Assembly (NCBI GenBank): GCA_900321255.1
Contig: ONVK01000013.1
Span: forward strand, 1-45,261
DNA: 45,261 nt
Direction: 5' to 3'
From: an uncultured Lentisphaerota bacterium
GTDB lineage: Bacteria > Verrucomicrobiota > Kiritimatiellia > RFP12 > UBA1067
Positions 7,518 through 14,740 of the stretch are shown in pieces. The number at the start of each line of letters is the position of its first letter. Position 1 is the first letter of the stretch. The notes beneath the pieces were generated by a model, which saw only the letters and a list, made by a program, of their open reading frames with translations, ran no database searches and was not told the DNA's origin. Both the position numbers and the translations under genes were made by a program.

Positions 7518-8609
7518 CTAAAGCGCGCGGAGGAACGCAGCAGAGGACCTGGCGCTCTCAAGCATGTTGGTCACGCCGAAATGCTCTATGGTGAACCACC
7601 CGCCGTAACCTGCATCAAGCGCGGCGGAGACTATCCGCGCGACGGGCACAACACCCGACCCGACGGCGCATGAGGCGCGGCCGCCATAGGACGGGCGGTC
7701 CTTCAGGTGGAAATGCCGCGTCCGAGGCAGGAGCCCAAGCCCGCTCTCGGCATGCTCCCCGGGGCCGATGAAGTTGCCGGTGTCGTAGACGAAACCGACT
7801 GCGGGCACGGATTCGAGAAACGCCTTCGTCCGCCTGATTCCGAATGTCGGCGACCGTTCGTCGTCGAAATCCTCGACCAGGGTCTCCACCCCGCGCAAGG
7901 CGGCCATGTCGGCGAACCGCCGCGTCCGGCGTGTAATCGCGTCGAAAAGACCGGCGTCGTCGGCGGCAGATGGATAGAACCCGGGAACGAGCATCACCTG
8001 CGAGCACCCGTTCGAGACAGCAAGCGACACAAGCGCCTCGCATTTCGCCTCATCGTATCCCTTCTCGAATTCCGGCCATCCGACAACGCACGCGACCGTG
8101 AAGCCGGCCTCCCTCGCCGCGGCGAGCCTGTCGGCGGAGAGCCCCTGCACCAGCGTCAGCCCACCTATGCCGGCGGCCCGCATCTTCGCAGCCGCCTCCG
8201 CGAAGGACACGCCTTCCTGCCTGGCGACGTCCTCGACGTGGCTTGAGAATATGGACAGCTTCATCGGCGGCTCGGGATAGCCTGCGGCCCGGCGGAGCAG
8301 CCTCGCGGCGACGGGAGTGACGTCCTTCCCGCCGAAGAGCCAGCGTCCGTCGCCCATCTGCGACGAGACGAGCGCGATGGCGCGTTCGGTGGTGCTCGCG
8401 CCGTTGGTGGCCCCGAGCGCCGCGAAGTCTACGGAGGCTTCGGACACGGGCACCTCATTGGTCGGCGCGCGGCCAAGCGCATGGTCGACCTCGTTCAGCA
8501 CGCTCGGCTCGAGAACGTCGGCGTCAACAAGCGGCTGCGCCGTTATCGCCGCCGCAAGGGCGGCGAACGGGGCAAGCACCAGGCCAAGGAATGTCGTGCT
8601 GCAGCGCAT
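7518..8609 (-). CDS. Exported protein with sugar isomerase/epimerase-like TIM barrel
   Basis: 363 residues. Residues 1-25 form a signal peptide (STTFLGLVLAPFAALAAA). Residues about 75-110 contain a toroid-like motif (AIALVSSQMGDGRWLF, then VAARLLRRAAG). From about 117 (MKLSIFSSHVED) a xylose-isomerase-like barrel follows with the metal-ligand positions of that family: LVEDFDD, VYDTGN, HFHLKD and TIEHFG. Such barrels act on sugars or sugar phosphates, but an exported version is unusual and the substrate is unknown. AGGAGG lies before the ATG. It is the last gene of the operon, 15 bases after the putative anti-sigma gene. An independent cytoplasmic start at the internal MKLSIF is possible, but I see no ribosome site there. 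Confidence 0.75.
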   Translation of the reverse strand: MRCSTTFLGLVLAPFAALAAAITAQPLVDADVLEPSVLNEVDHALGRAPTNEVPVSEASVDFAALGATNGASTTERAIALVSSQMGDGRWLFGGKDVTPVAARLLRRAAGYPEPPMKLSIFSSHVEDVARQEGVSFAEAAAKMRAAGIGGLTLVQGLSADRLAAAREAGFTVACVVGWPEFEKGYDEAKCEALVSLAVSNGCSQVMLVPGFYPSAADDAGLFDAITRRTRRFADMAALRGVETLVEDFDDERSPTFGIRRTKAFLESVPAVGFVYDTGNFIGPGEHAESGLGLLPRTRHFHLKDRPSYGGRASCAVGSGVVPVARIVSAALDAGYGGWFTIEHFGVTNMLESARSSAAFLRAL

Positions 8610-8624
8610 GCCCTGCCTCCTGCG

Positions 8625-9164
8625 TCACGAACGCCCCGGCCACGCGGCGAGGGCGAGCGCCTTCGCGGCGTATTCGCCGCGGAGCCTGAGCTCCTCGTCC
8701 GTAAGCGGGTTCAGGCCCTTTGAACGGAGATACCTTACGGCACGGCGGTAGGCGATCTTCATCCTCGCGTCCTCCGAAGCGCGGAGCGCGGCGGCGTTCT
8801 GCCGCGTGAGGAAGTCGTTCGACCAGCTTCCGTCGGCGCGCTGGGAGGCGACGATTATCTCAAGGGCCTCTTCTGTCGGCGCATAGGCGACGGTGTACAC
8901 CCTGGCGCCCGCGTATGGCTCGCGCGGCGCATTTGCCGCGCCCTGCATGAAGACGGAAAAACCGAGGACGACGACGATAGACGCGGCGACGAGATAGCCG
9001 GCCCTTCGCCAGGTGGCGCGAGACGACGAACCCGCGAGTCCTGGCGCGAGGCCCTTCAGGCCGAAGCGCCCCGGCTCCACTTCGCGCGACGACCTGAGCC
9101 TCGCTACGACGGCCCGGTATTCGGGGCCAAGCTCCTCCAGCGTCCTTTCAAGATCTCCGTTCAT
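8625..9164 (-). CDS. Probable anti-sigma factor, single-pass membrane protein
   Basis: 179 residues. Its start overlaps the end of the ECF sigma gene by 17 bases, with AAGGAG 8 bases upstream. The first ~50 residues are cytoplasmic and charged (MNGDLERTLEELGPEYRAVV). One transmembrane helix lies near 55-73 (AGYLVAASIVVVLGFSVFM). The outer part carries EALEIIVASQRADGSW and AAALRASEDARMKIAYRRAV, resembling one alpha/alpha-toroid repeat. The anti-sigma role is inferred from gene position, size and topology. No ZAS zinc motif (HxxxCxxC) is visible. A related toroid motif occurs in the next gene, which may link the two functionally. Confidence 0.65.
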   Translation of the reverse strand: MNGDLERTLEELGPEYRAVVARLRSSREVEPGRFGLKGLAPGLAGSSSRATWRRAGYLVAASIVVVLGFSVFMQGAANAPREPYAGARVYTVAYAPTEEALEIIVASQRADGSWSNDFLTRQNAAALRASEDARMKIAYRRAVRYLRSKGLNPLTDEELRLRGEYAAKALALAAWPGRS

Positions 9165-9642
9165 CGAAAAACTCCTTCAGCTTCTTAATCGCGTTCGACA
9201 TGCGCGACTTGACCGTTCCCACCGGGATCCCGAGGATCTCCGCGACCTCCGCGTACGGAAGGTCCTGGAACACCCCGAGCTCCACCACTTCCCGGAGCGG
9301 CTCGGAAAGCCGCGCGACCGCCCAGCGTACGTCTTCCCGCACGTCGGCCCTGCCGACCGAAGGCTCGGCCGACGTCGCGGCCTCCTTGCCCCAGGACTTC
9401 TCCCGTCCCTCGCGCCTGGCCTGCCGACGCAAGGCGTCGATGCGCACCTGGCGCGCCATCAGGAAGAGGAAGGTCGAGAGTTTTGCCGTCGGCTTGTACT
9501 CCCTGCGGTATTTCCACAGCCGCAGATAGGTCTCCTGGACAAGATCCTCGCCTTCGGAATATTGAACGCCCTGGCGCCAGAAGAAGTTCAGAAGATTCTT
9601 TTCGAACTTTTTCGCCTCGGCGAGCAGCTCTTCATCCGACAT
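9148..9642 (-). CDS. ECF-type RNA polymerase sigma factor
   Basis: 164 residues, a usual length for an ECF sigma factor. Region 2 is visible at about residues 10-75 (EGEDLVQETYLRLWKYR, STFLFLMARQVRIDALRR) and region 4 at about 105-160 (LSEPLREVVELGVFQDLPY, AEILGIPVGTVKSRMSNAIK). It would direct core polymerase to a small regulon, probably under control of the membrane protein encoded next. The start overlaps the CvpA-like gene by 11 bases, and the end overlaps the next gene by 17 bases, so expression is translationally coupled. The promoters it recognises cannot be told from this window. Confidence 0.93.
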   Translation of the reverse strand: MSDEELLAEAKKFEKNLLNFFWRQGVQYSEGEDLVQETYLRLWKYRREYKPTAKLSTFLFLMARQVRIDALRRQARREGREKSWGKEAATSAEPSVGRADVREDVRWAVARLSEPLREVVELGVFQDLPYAEVAEILGIPVGTVKSRMSNAIKKLKEFFDERRS

Positions 9643-10045
9643 AGCCGAGGACCTCGCTTAGCAGAGCCGACCCCTCGGCACCGGGAAGGCCGATGAACTG
9701 GGCGAGCCAAACAACGCCGAGCCCGACCGCAAAGCCGGAAAGCCCCGCGGCAAGAGCCCCGAAGATCGAGTCGCCGGGCTGTGCGAGGGCGACTTTGACG
9801 GTCTTCCTGACGATCGCGCGCACGACCCAGAACGCGACGAGCGCCGCGAGCGCCGCGGCGATGCCGCGGGCAAGGCCAGACGAAACGAACGACGCGAAGA
9901 AGCGCCAGCCGAACGTCGCCGCAAACGCCGCCGCGAGACTTCCCGAAAAGAACGCGAGCGCGCCGGAAAGCCCGATGAACACGCCGGTCACCGCACCGCC
10001 GGCCGCCAGCGCGAGGACGACGTAGTCTGGCGGCGCGAGGGTCAC
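9632..10045 (-). CDS. CvpA-like integral membrane protein
   Basis: 137 residues with four hydrophobic segments separated by short loops (YVVLALAAGGAVTGVFIGL, then LARGIAAALAALVAFWVVRAI, DSIFGALAAGLSGFAVGLG). Size and pattern match the CvpA/colicin V production family, whose role in cell envelope maintenance is not well defined. I chose the GTG at 10045 because its GTGA overlaps the TGA stop of the TPR gene, a usual coupling signal. Longer upstream extensions in this frame read arginine-rich antisense-like sequence. Its end overlaps the sigma factor start. Confidence 0.75.
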   Translation of the reverse strand: MTLAPPDYVVLALAAGGAVTGVFIGLSGALAFFSGSLAAAFAATFGWRFFASFVSSGLARGIAAALAALVAFWVVRAIVRKTVKVALAQPGDSIFGALAAGLSGFAVGLGVVWLAQFIGLPGAEGSALLSEVLGYVG

Positions 10046-11211
10046 TTGGACTTCCTGGCCGAAAGCGAATCGCGATAGGACTGATAGGCGTCGGCGACCT
10101 TGGCATTGTCCTTGCCGCCGACCTTGCGGAGCGCGCGGATGAGGCCGTCTATCGCCGAGATGTCGGCCGGATTCGCGGCTACCGCGCGCGAATAGAGCTC
10201 GAGCGCCGTCGCGTGCTGCCCGATCTTGGCGGCGAGCTCGCCAGCCGCCAGGAACGTCGCTATCGCGCCCGGGCGAAGCGCGCACGCCGCCTTGTAGCTG
10301 TCAAGCGCCTTCTGGCGTCCGGCCGCCGTAGAGTCGGTCTTCTCCCACGCCTTTGCGAGGCCGAGCGCCGCAGGATAGCTCAGGACATCGGCCTTGTACG
10401 CCGCGGCGTATTCGTCGCGGGCGGCCTTGAGGCTCCCCTTCTTCCACGCGGCATCCGCGCGGGCAAGCGCTGCAGCCGAGGCGTTCGCGTCGCGGCGCTG
10501 CGCCCCCGGGCGCTCTGCGGCGCGGCGGGCGATGTCGGCCTTGATGCCGGGGATTATGACGCGCTGCACGTGGACGGCGCGCGGATCGGCCGTCTCGCCG
10601 AGGCGGACGAATATCTCGAACTGCTCGAGCGCCGCGTCGAGGTAGCCGTATTCGTCGCCGCGGTAGAGGAGACCGAGATGGTATCGCGCGGAGGCGTTGC
10701 GCCTGTCGAGTCGGATAGCCCGCAGAAAGGCGATGCGCGCGAAGTCGCGCCTGTCGCGCGTCATCTCGACGATGCCGAGGCCGGCCCAGCCGAGAGCCCG
10801 CGCGGAAGGATCGAGCTTCGCGTCCTCGGCAACGGCCGTGAAGCGGCTCACGGCACGTGCGATGTCTCCGGCATAGAGGGCGATTTCGGCGTCGAGCAGG
10901 GCCACGTCGGGAGCGTCGGGAGCGAGGGCAACGGCCTTCGCGATCGTGTCGCCGGCATCGGACATCGCGCCCAGATCGCACTGGACGCGCGCGAGCATGA
11001 CGAGCGCGTCGACGTTTCCGGGCGCGTAGGCGACGCTCTTGGCGAAGAGCTTGCCGGCCTTTTCGAGGCTGCGGGCCTCGTACGCGGCGAGCCCGTCGGC
11101 GTATTCCCCGACGCCGTCCTTCGGGTTGCAGCCCGCGAGGGCGATGCCGAGCGCCGCAGCGAGCGCGCAGACAGGCAGATGATCAGCTACGGATGATCGC
11201 GAGAAATTCAT
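10042..11211 (-). CDS. TPR-repeat lipoprotein
   Basis: 389 residues. The N-terminus MNFSRSSVADHLPVCALAAALGI ends in the lipobox LAGC, so it should be a lipid-anchored envelope protein. The rest is a series of tetratricopeptide repeats (ARSLEKAGKLFAKSVAYAPG, SARALGWAGLGIVEMTRDRR, HATALELYSRAVAANPAD), which make a protein-binding scaffold. I chose the ATG at 11211 because the signal peptide begins there. It overlaps the phosphomannomutase end by 29 bases. It is co-transcribed with the CvpA-like protein and the sigma/anti-sigma pair, which suggests an envelope sensing or assembly role. The partner is unknown. Confidence 0.82.
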   Translation of the reverse strand: MNFSRSSVADHLPVCALAAALGIALAGCNPKDGVGEYADGLAAYEARSLEKAGKLFAKSVAYAPGNVDALVMLARVQCDLGAMSDAGDTIAKAVALAPDAPDVALLDAEIALYAGDIARAVSRFTAVAEDAKLDPSARALGWAGLGIVEMTRDRRDFARIAFLRAIRLDRRNASARYHLGLLYRGDEYGYLDAALEQFEIFVRLGETADPRAVHVQRVIIPGIKADIARRAAERPGAQRRDANASAAALARADAAWKKGSLKAARDEYAAAYKADVLSYPAALGLAKAWEKTDSTAAGRQKALDSYKAACALRPGAIATFLAAGELAAKIGQHATALELYSRAVAANPADISAIDGLIRALRKVGGKDNAKVADAYQSYRDSLSARKSK

Positions 11212-12538
11212 CGCGCTTTGCCTCCATGATTTCCTTGGTCTTTCCTTCGAGATTGAGACGCACCAGCGGCTCGGTGTTCGACATGCGCACGTTCGCCCAG
11301 TAGCCTTCGGCATCCCAGGCGTCGACCGAAACCCCGTCGAGCTCGAACACGCGCGCCTTCGCCGCGTAGAGCTCCCTTATCTTCGCGAGGATCTCGGCGG
11401 GGGGCGTAGCCGTCTTGGTGTTGATCTCGCCCGACTGCGAGTACTTCCTGAGCGGGGCGATCAGGGCGGAGAGCGGCTTGTCCGAAGCCGAGACGATGTT
11501 CGCGAGCGCGAACGTCGCCATCGAGCTCGACTCGGCCGTGGAGTTCGCCTTGAAGTAGTAGTGGCCTGAAAGCTCGCCCGCGAAGATCGCATCGTTCTGG
11601 CGCATCTGCTCCTTGATGAAGGAGTGCCCGACGCGCGACATCATGGGCTTCCCGCCCGCCGCGGCGATCACCTCCTCGCACACCTTGGAGGACCGGAGGT
11701 CGTAGAAGCACGCCGCGCCGGGGTTCGACGCGAGGAGGTCCTGCGAGACGAGCGCGGTGATGAAGTCCATCGGAATGATCTCGCCGTTCTCGTCGAGGAA
11801 GCCCGCGCGGTCGGCATCGCCGTCGTACGCGACGCCGAACGCGTACTTGCCGGGGTTCGCCTTCATGAGCGCCTGGAGATCCTTCAGCGTCTCGTGGTGG
11901 AGAGGGTTCGCGTCGTGGTTCGGGAAATCGCCGTCGTACTCGCCGTAGAGCGCGTCGTAGGTGATGTCGGAGTCCCTGAACGCGACGGATTCCGCTATGC
12001 CCATGCCGTTCGCGAAGTCGAGCGCGAGGTGGAGCGGGCGCTTCATGTGCGCAAAGGCCCTGACATGCGCGGCGTAGTCGGCCGAGACGTCGACCTTCGT
12101 GACGTCTCCGCGGCCCGCGGGCGGCTCGTCGCCGCTCATGCCCGCGACGAGCTTCTCGATGTCCTTGATCCCCGTCGCGCCGGAGATCGGCACCGCGTTC
12201 GCCTTGCAGAGCTTGCAGCCGTTCCACTCCTTCGTGTTGTGCGACGCGGTGATCATGACCGACCCGTCCGCGCCGAGCTTCGCGTTCGCGAAGTAGCTCA
12301 TCGGCGTCGAGGCGAGGCCGATGTCGATGACGTCAACTCCTTCGTCCACAAGGCCCTTCGAGAACGCCGCGAAGAGCGCGTCCGACGACTTGCGGCAATC
12401 GCGCGCGACGACGACCTTGCTGTTCCTGCCCGTAAAGCCGCAGAACTGCGCGTAGCCCCTGGCGATCTTGTAGAAGTCGTCCTGCGTGAGCTCCGTGCCG
12501 TATATGCCGCGGATGTCGTATGCCTTGAAGATGCTCAT
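11183..12538 (-). CDS. manB: Phosphomannomutase/phosphoglucomutase (alpha-D-phosphohexomutase family)
   Basis: 451 residues, the family's normal length. It interconverts hexose 6- and 1-phosphates in the cytoplasm and feeds GDP-mannose or UDP-glucose and polysaccharide synthesis. All four active-site elements are present: phosphoserine loop TASHNTKEWNG, metal loop YDGDADRAGF, sugar-binding GELSGHYYFK and phosphate-binding RMSNTEPLVR. The ATG at 12538 follows AAAGGACAGC and a leader of about 50 bases from the -10 at 12595-12600. It heads the operon that continues through the TPR lipoprotein, CvpA-like protein and sigma factor. The mannose versus glucose preference cannot be told from sequence, so the symbol is tentative. 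Confidence 0.9.
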   Translation of the reverse strand: MSIFKAYDIRGIYGTELTQDDFYKIARGYAQFCGFTGRNSKVVVARDCRKSSDALFAAFSKGLVDEGVDVIDIGLASTPMSYFANAKLGADGSVMITASHNTKEWNGCKLCKANAVPISGATGIKDIEKLVAGMSGDEPPAGRGDVTKVDVSADYAAHVRAFAHMKRPLHLALDFANGMGIAESVAFRDSDITYDALYGEYDGDFPNHDANPLHHETLKDLQALMKANPGKYAFGVAYDGDADRAGFLDENGEIIPMDFITALVSQDLLASNPGAACFYDLRSSKVCEEVIAAAGGKPMMSRVGHSFIKEQMRQNDAIFAGELSGHYYFKANSTAESSSMATFALANIVSASDKPLSALIAPLRKYSQSGEINTKTATPPAEILAKIRELYAAKARVFELDGVSVDAWDAEGYWANVRMSNTEPLVRLNLEGKTKEIMEAKRDEFLAIIRS

Positions 12539-12594
12539 TATTTAAGCTGTCCTTTCTTCTCTGTTGCCCTGTATTATGCCTGCTGTTGTCCTGT

Positions 12595-12603
12595 ATTATA
12601 CCA
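12595..12603 (-). promoter_or_regulatory. Extended -10 promoter (TGGTATAAT) for the phosphomannomutase operon
   Basis: The minus strand reads AATTTGGTATAATACAGG. The downstream leader repeats a similar element (GCATAATACAGGG), so a second weaker -10 at about 12574-12580 is possible. The motif lies directly after the stop of the metallophosphoesterase gene. Confidence 0.65.
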
Positions 12604-12607
12604 AATT

Positions 12608-13693
12608 TCACTTTGTAGATGCGCTCGGAGCGAAGAAAACTATCGCGGGCCGCTCCTCGGGCCGCGCCTTGAGCGCGGTGAAGCGGGCGCGCGCGGAGCC
12701 GTCCGGCACCTTGACGCCCCTCTTCGACGACTGCCTCACGGTGAGCGACTCAACCCCGACGACGGTGCCGGAGGGCGATTCGAAGACGATGCGGAGCTGG
12801 ACCGGATCCGACTCCCTCGCCAGAGCGATGTTCGCGCTGACGTGCTTCAGGTCGGGATCAAGCGGGATGGACTTCTCGGCGACGACAAGCGCGGGATCGT
12901 CGACGACCTCCACCGTCTTCGGCACGAGCGCCCAGACGACCGCCGCCACGACGGCAGCGACAACCGCGGCGACTGCGGCGACGAGCCGCCTGCCTACGAT
13001 CCTCTTCGCGTCGCCGCGCTGCATGACGCTCGACACCTGGAACGGCAGGTAGCGGAAGGTGACGGTCCCCTCGGCTGAGTCGTAGAGGACGTAGGACGAG
13101 AAGCACCTGCCGCCCGACTCGCGCGGATAGCCGACGGAGCCGGGGTTCACTATGTACCGCTTGTGTTCTTCGATCGTGAAGTCCTGCGCGTCCGTCTTGT
13201 AGACCGCGCCCGAGCGCCCCGTCACGAATATCGCCGGCTCGTGCGTGTGGCCGACGAAGACGAGCCGCGCGTCCGTCTTCGCGAAGTTCGCCTCGGCGCC
13301 ATTCTCGTCGAGGATGTAGTAGAACTTCGGCGGATCGAAGACATCGCCGTGCGCCGCGACCGCCTTGTCTATGGTGCAGGTGTAGGGGAGCGACTTCAGC
13401 CACGCTACGTCCTCGTCGGAGAGCGCGGCGCGATGGCGCTCGACGGCTTCCTTCGCGAGATCGATGAACGTCGAGGAGTCGCCGCGCCCCGAAACCGCGT
13501 CGTCGTGGTTGCCGGCGAGGACGATGAAGCACTCCCTGCGCACAAGCGCGACGGCCTCGGCCGGGAGCGGGCCGTATCCGACTACGTCGCCGAGGCAGAC
13601 GATCTTCTCCGCGCCGTTGGCGCGCGCATCCGCGAGGACGCACTCAAGCGCCGTCACGTTCGCATGGATGTCGGAAATGATCGCGTATTTCAT
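12608..13693 (-). CDS. Calcineurin-like metallophosphoesterase with membrane-anchored C-terminal tail
   Basis: 361 residues. Residues 1-230 are a YfcE/MJ0936-type phosphoesterase with the dimetal motifs in order: ISDIHAN, GDVVGYGP, GNHDD, GHTHEPAIF and VNPGSVGYPR. An unusual extension follows: a very Ala/Val-rich transmembrane helix near 238-260 (LVAAVAAVVAAVVAAVVWAL), then about 100 residues on the far side of the membrane. That topology would place the catalytic domain in the cytoplasm. The start ATG overlaps the stop of the dehydrogenase gene (TAATATG), so the two form an operon. The substrate is unknown. A general phosphodiesterase role fits the family. Confidence 0.85.
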   Translation of the reverse strand: MKYAIISDIHANVTALECVLADARANGAEKIVCLGDVVGYGPLPAEAVALVRRECFIVLAGNHDDAVSGRGDSSTFIDLAKEAVERHRAALSDEDVAWLKSLPYTCTIDKAVAAHGDVFDPPKFYYILDENGAEANFAKTDARLVFVGHTHEPAIFVTGRSGAVYKTDAQDFTIEEHKRYIVNPGSVGYPRESGGRCFSSYVLYDSAEGTVTFRYLPFQVSSVMQRGDAKRIVGRRLVAAVAAVVAAVVAAVVWALVPKTVEVVDDPALVVAEKSIPLDPDLKHVSANIALARESDPVQLRIVFESPSGTVVGVESLTVRQSSKRGVKVPDGSARARFTALKARPEERPAIVFFAPSASTK

Positions 13694-13694
13694 A

Positions 13695-14459
13695 TTAAAG
13701 CACCTTCGGCTTCCCAGCGGCCACTTTCGCCGGAAGCAGGCGGTTGACGAGCTCGTTGATGCGGAACGGCAGGCTCGCGAGTCCCCACGACGCGAGGCGC
13801 ATCGGCCAGGGGAACGCGATAAGACCGACGTTGCGGTCGACTCGCCCGAGGATCACGCGGGCGGCTTTGTCGGCCTCCATGAAGAACGGCATTGGGCACG
13901 TGTTCCTGTCGGTTATGCGGGAGCGGACGAACCCCGGGCAGACTACAGAGACCTTTATCCCCTCGGGCCGCAGCATCCCGCGCAGGGCAAGCCCCCATGT
14001 CTTGACGCAGGCCTTCGTCGCGGAATACGCGGGGCAGCTCTTGAGAGGGCCGTAGCCGGCGATGGAGGCGGTGACGACTATCTGTCCGCCCTTTCCGCGG
14101 CGGCGGAACGCCTCTACCGCGGGGAGGACGGTGTTCAGCACGCCGCCGACGTTCGTCGAGAACGTCCGCCGCACGTTCGCCTCGTCCTCGATGCCTGTAC
14201 CGACGCCGGCGTTCGCGAAAACACGGTCGAGAGGCGCATCGGCGTCGCAGGAGCGGATCCATTCGCGCATCGCCGCCTCGTCCGCCACGTCGACGACGTC
14301 GGCGCGAACTGCGGCACCCGCCGCGCGGCAGGCGGACGCGACGGCGTCGAGCCGCCCGCGGTCGCGCCCGCAGAGGAAAAGCCCGTCGCCGCGCTTCGCG
14401 CATTCGAGCGCGAGCGCCTCGCCGATTCCCGAACTTGCACCGGTTATGAGAACGTTCAT
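13695..14459 (-). CDS. Short-chain dehydrogenase/reductase
   Basis: 254 residues, a classical SDR. The Rossmann motif TGASSGIG (residues 6-13), the NAGVG motif, the catalytic Ser in VTASIAGYG and YSATK (catalytic Tyr and Lys) are all visible. The C-terminal extension (PWPMRLASWGLASLPFRINELV) is hydrophobic and resembles SDR members that associate with membranes. It uses NAD(P)(H) and an unknown alcohol or ketone. The ATG at 14459 is 11 bases after a consensus extended -10, so the leader is very short. It leads the operon with the metallophosphoesterase. Confidence 0.9.
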   Translation of the reverse strand: MNVLITGASSGIGEALALECAKRGDGLFLCGRDRGRLDAVASACRAAGAAVRADVVDVADEAAMREWIRSCDADAPLDRVFANAGVGTGIEDEANVRRTFSTNVGGVLNTVLPAVEAFRRRGKGGQIVVTASIAGYGPLKSCPAYSATKACVKTWGLALRGMLRPEGIKVSVVCPGFVRSRITDRNTCPMPFFMEADKAARVILGRVDRNVGLIAFPWPMRLASWGLASLPFRINELVNRLLPAKVAAGKPKVL

Positions 14460-14470
14460 AAGCTGCGTTG

Positions 14471-14479
14471 ATTATAACA
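14471..14479 (-). promoter_or_regulatory. Extended -10 promoter (TGTTATAAT) for the dehydrogenase operon
   Basis: The minus strand reads TTTTTTGTTATAATCAACG. The -10 shares bases with the T-run of the tRNA terminator immediately upstream. The start codon is 11 bases further on. Confidence 0.6.
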
Positions 14480-14510
14480 AAAAAGCCCCGGCTTGTGGCC
14501 GAGGTTTTTT
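14479..14510 (-). terminator. Intrinsic terminator after tRNA-Asp/tRNA-Gln
   Basis: Minus strand: A6, then CCTCGGC, a short loop, GCCGGGG, C, then T6. The 7-bp stem has one G-T pair. The A- and T-runs on both sides could make it work in both directions. It lies just downstream of tRNA-Gln. Confidence 0.8.
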
Positions 14511-14524
14511 CTTCGTCGTCGCGT

Positions 14525-14598
14525 TGGTTGCCTCGCAGGGACTCGAACCCCAACAAGCAGAATCAGAATCTGCGGTGCTACCATTACACCACGAGGCA
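14525..14598 (-). tRNA. tRNA-Gln (CTG anticodon)
   Basis: A complete cloverleaf including encoded CCA. The acceptor TGCCTCG pairs with CGAGGCA. The D arm is GTGTAATGGTAGCAC. The anticodon stem GCAGA/TCTGC encloses TTCTGAT with anticodon CTG. The T arm contains GGTTCGAGTCC. It follows tRNA-Asp by 20 bases on the same strand and precedes the terminator. Confidence 0.97.
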
Positions 14599-14618
14599 AA
14601 CGCCCTATCTTCTCAGAT

Positions 14619-14695
14619 TGGCGGGGTCGACGGGGCTCGAACCCGCAACCCCCGGATCGACAGTCCAGTGCGCTAACCAATTGCGCCACAACCCC
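14619..14695 (-). tRNA. tRNA-Asp (GTC anticodon)
   Basis: A complete 77-nt cloverleaf with encoded CCA. The acceptor GGGGTTG pairs with CGACCCC (one G-T pair). The anticodon stem CTGGA/TCCGG encloses CTGTCGA with anticodon GTC. The T loop TTCGAGC is normal. It is probably co-transcribed with tRNA-Gln. Confidence 0.97.
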
Positions 14696-14740
14696 GTTGC
14701 TCCGAAAAGTGCCGCGCAAGGGGGTGTTTTCGATTTTTCG

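Noticed and set aside
11624..13078. 484-codon plus-strand open frame opposite phosphomannomutase and metallophosphoesterase
   Set aside because: It crosses two well-supported minus-strand genes and the promoter between them, and its composition is that of an antisense GC-rich frame.
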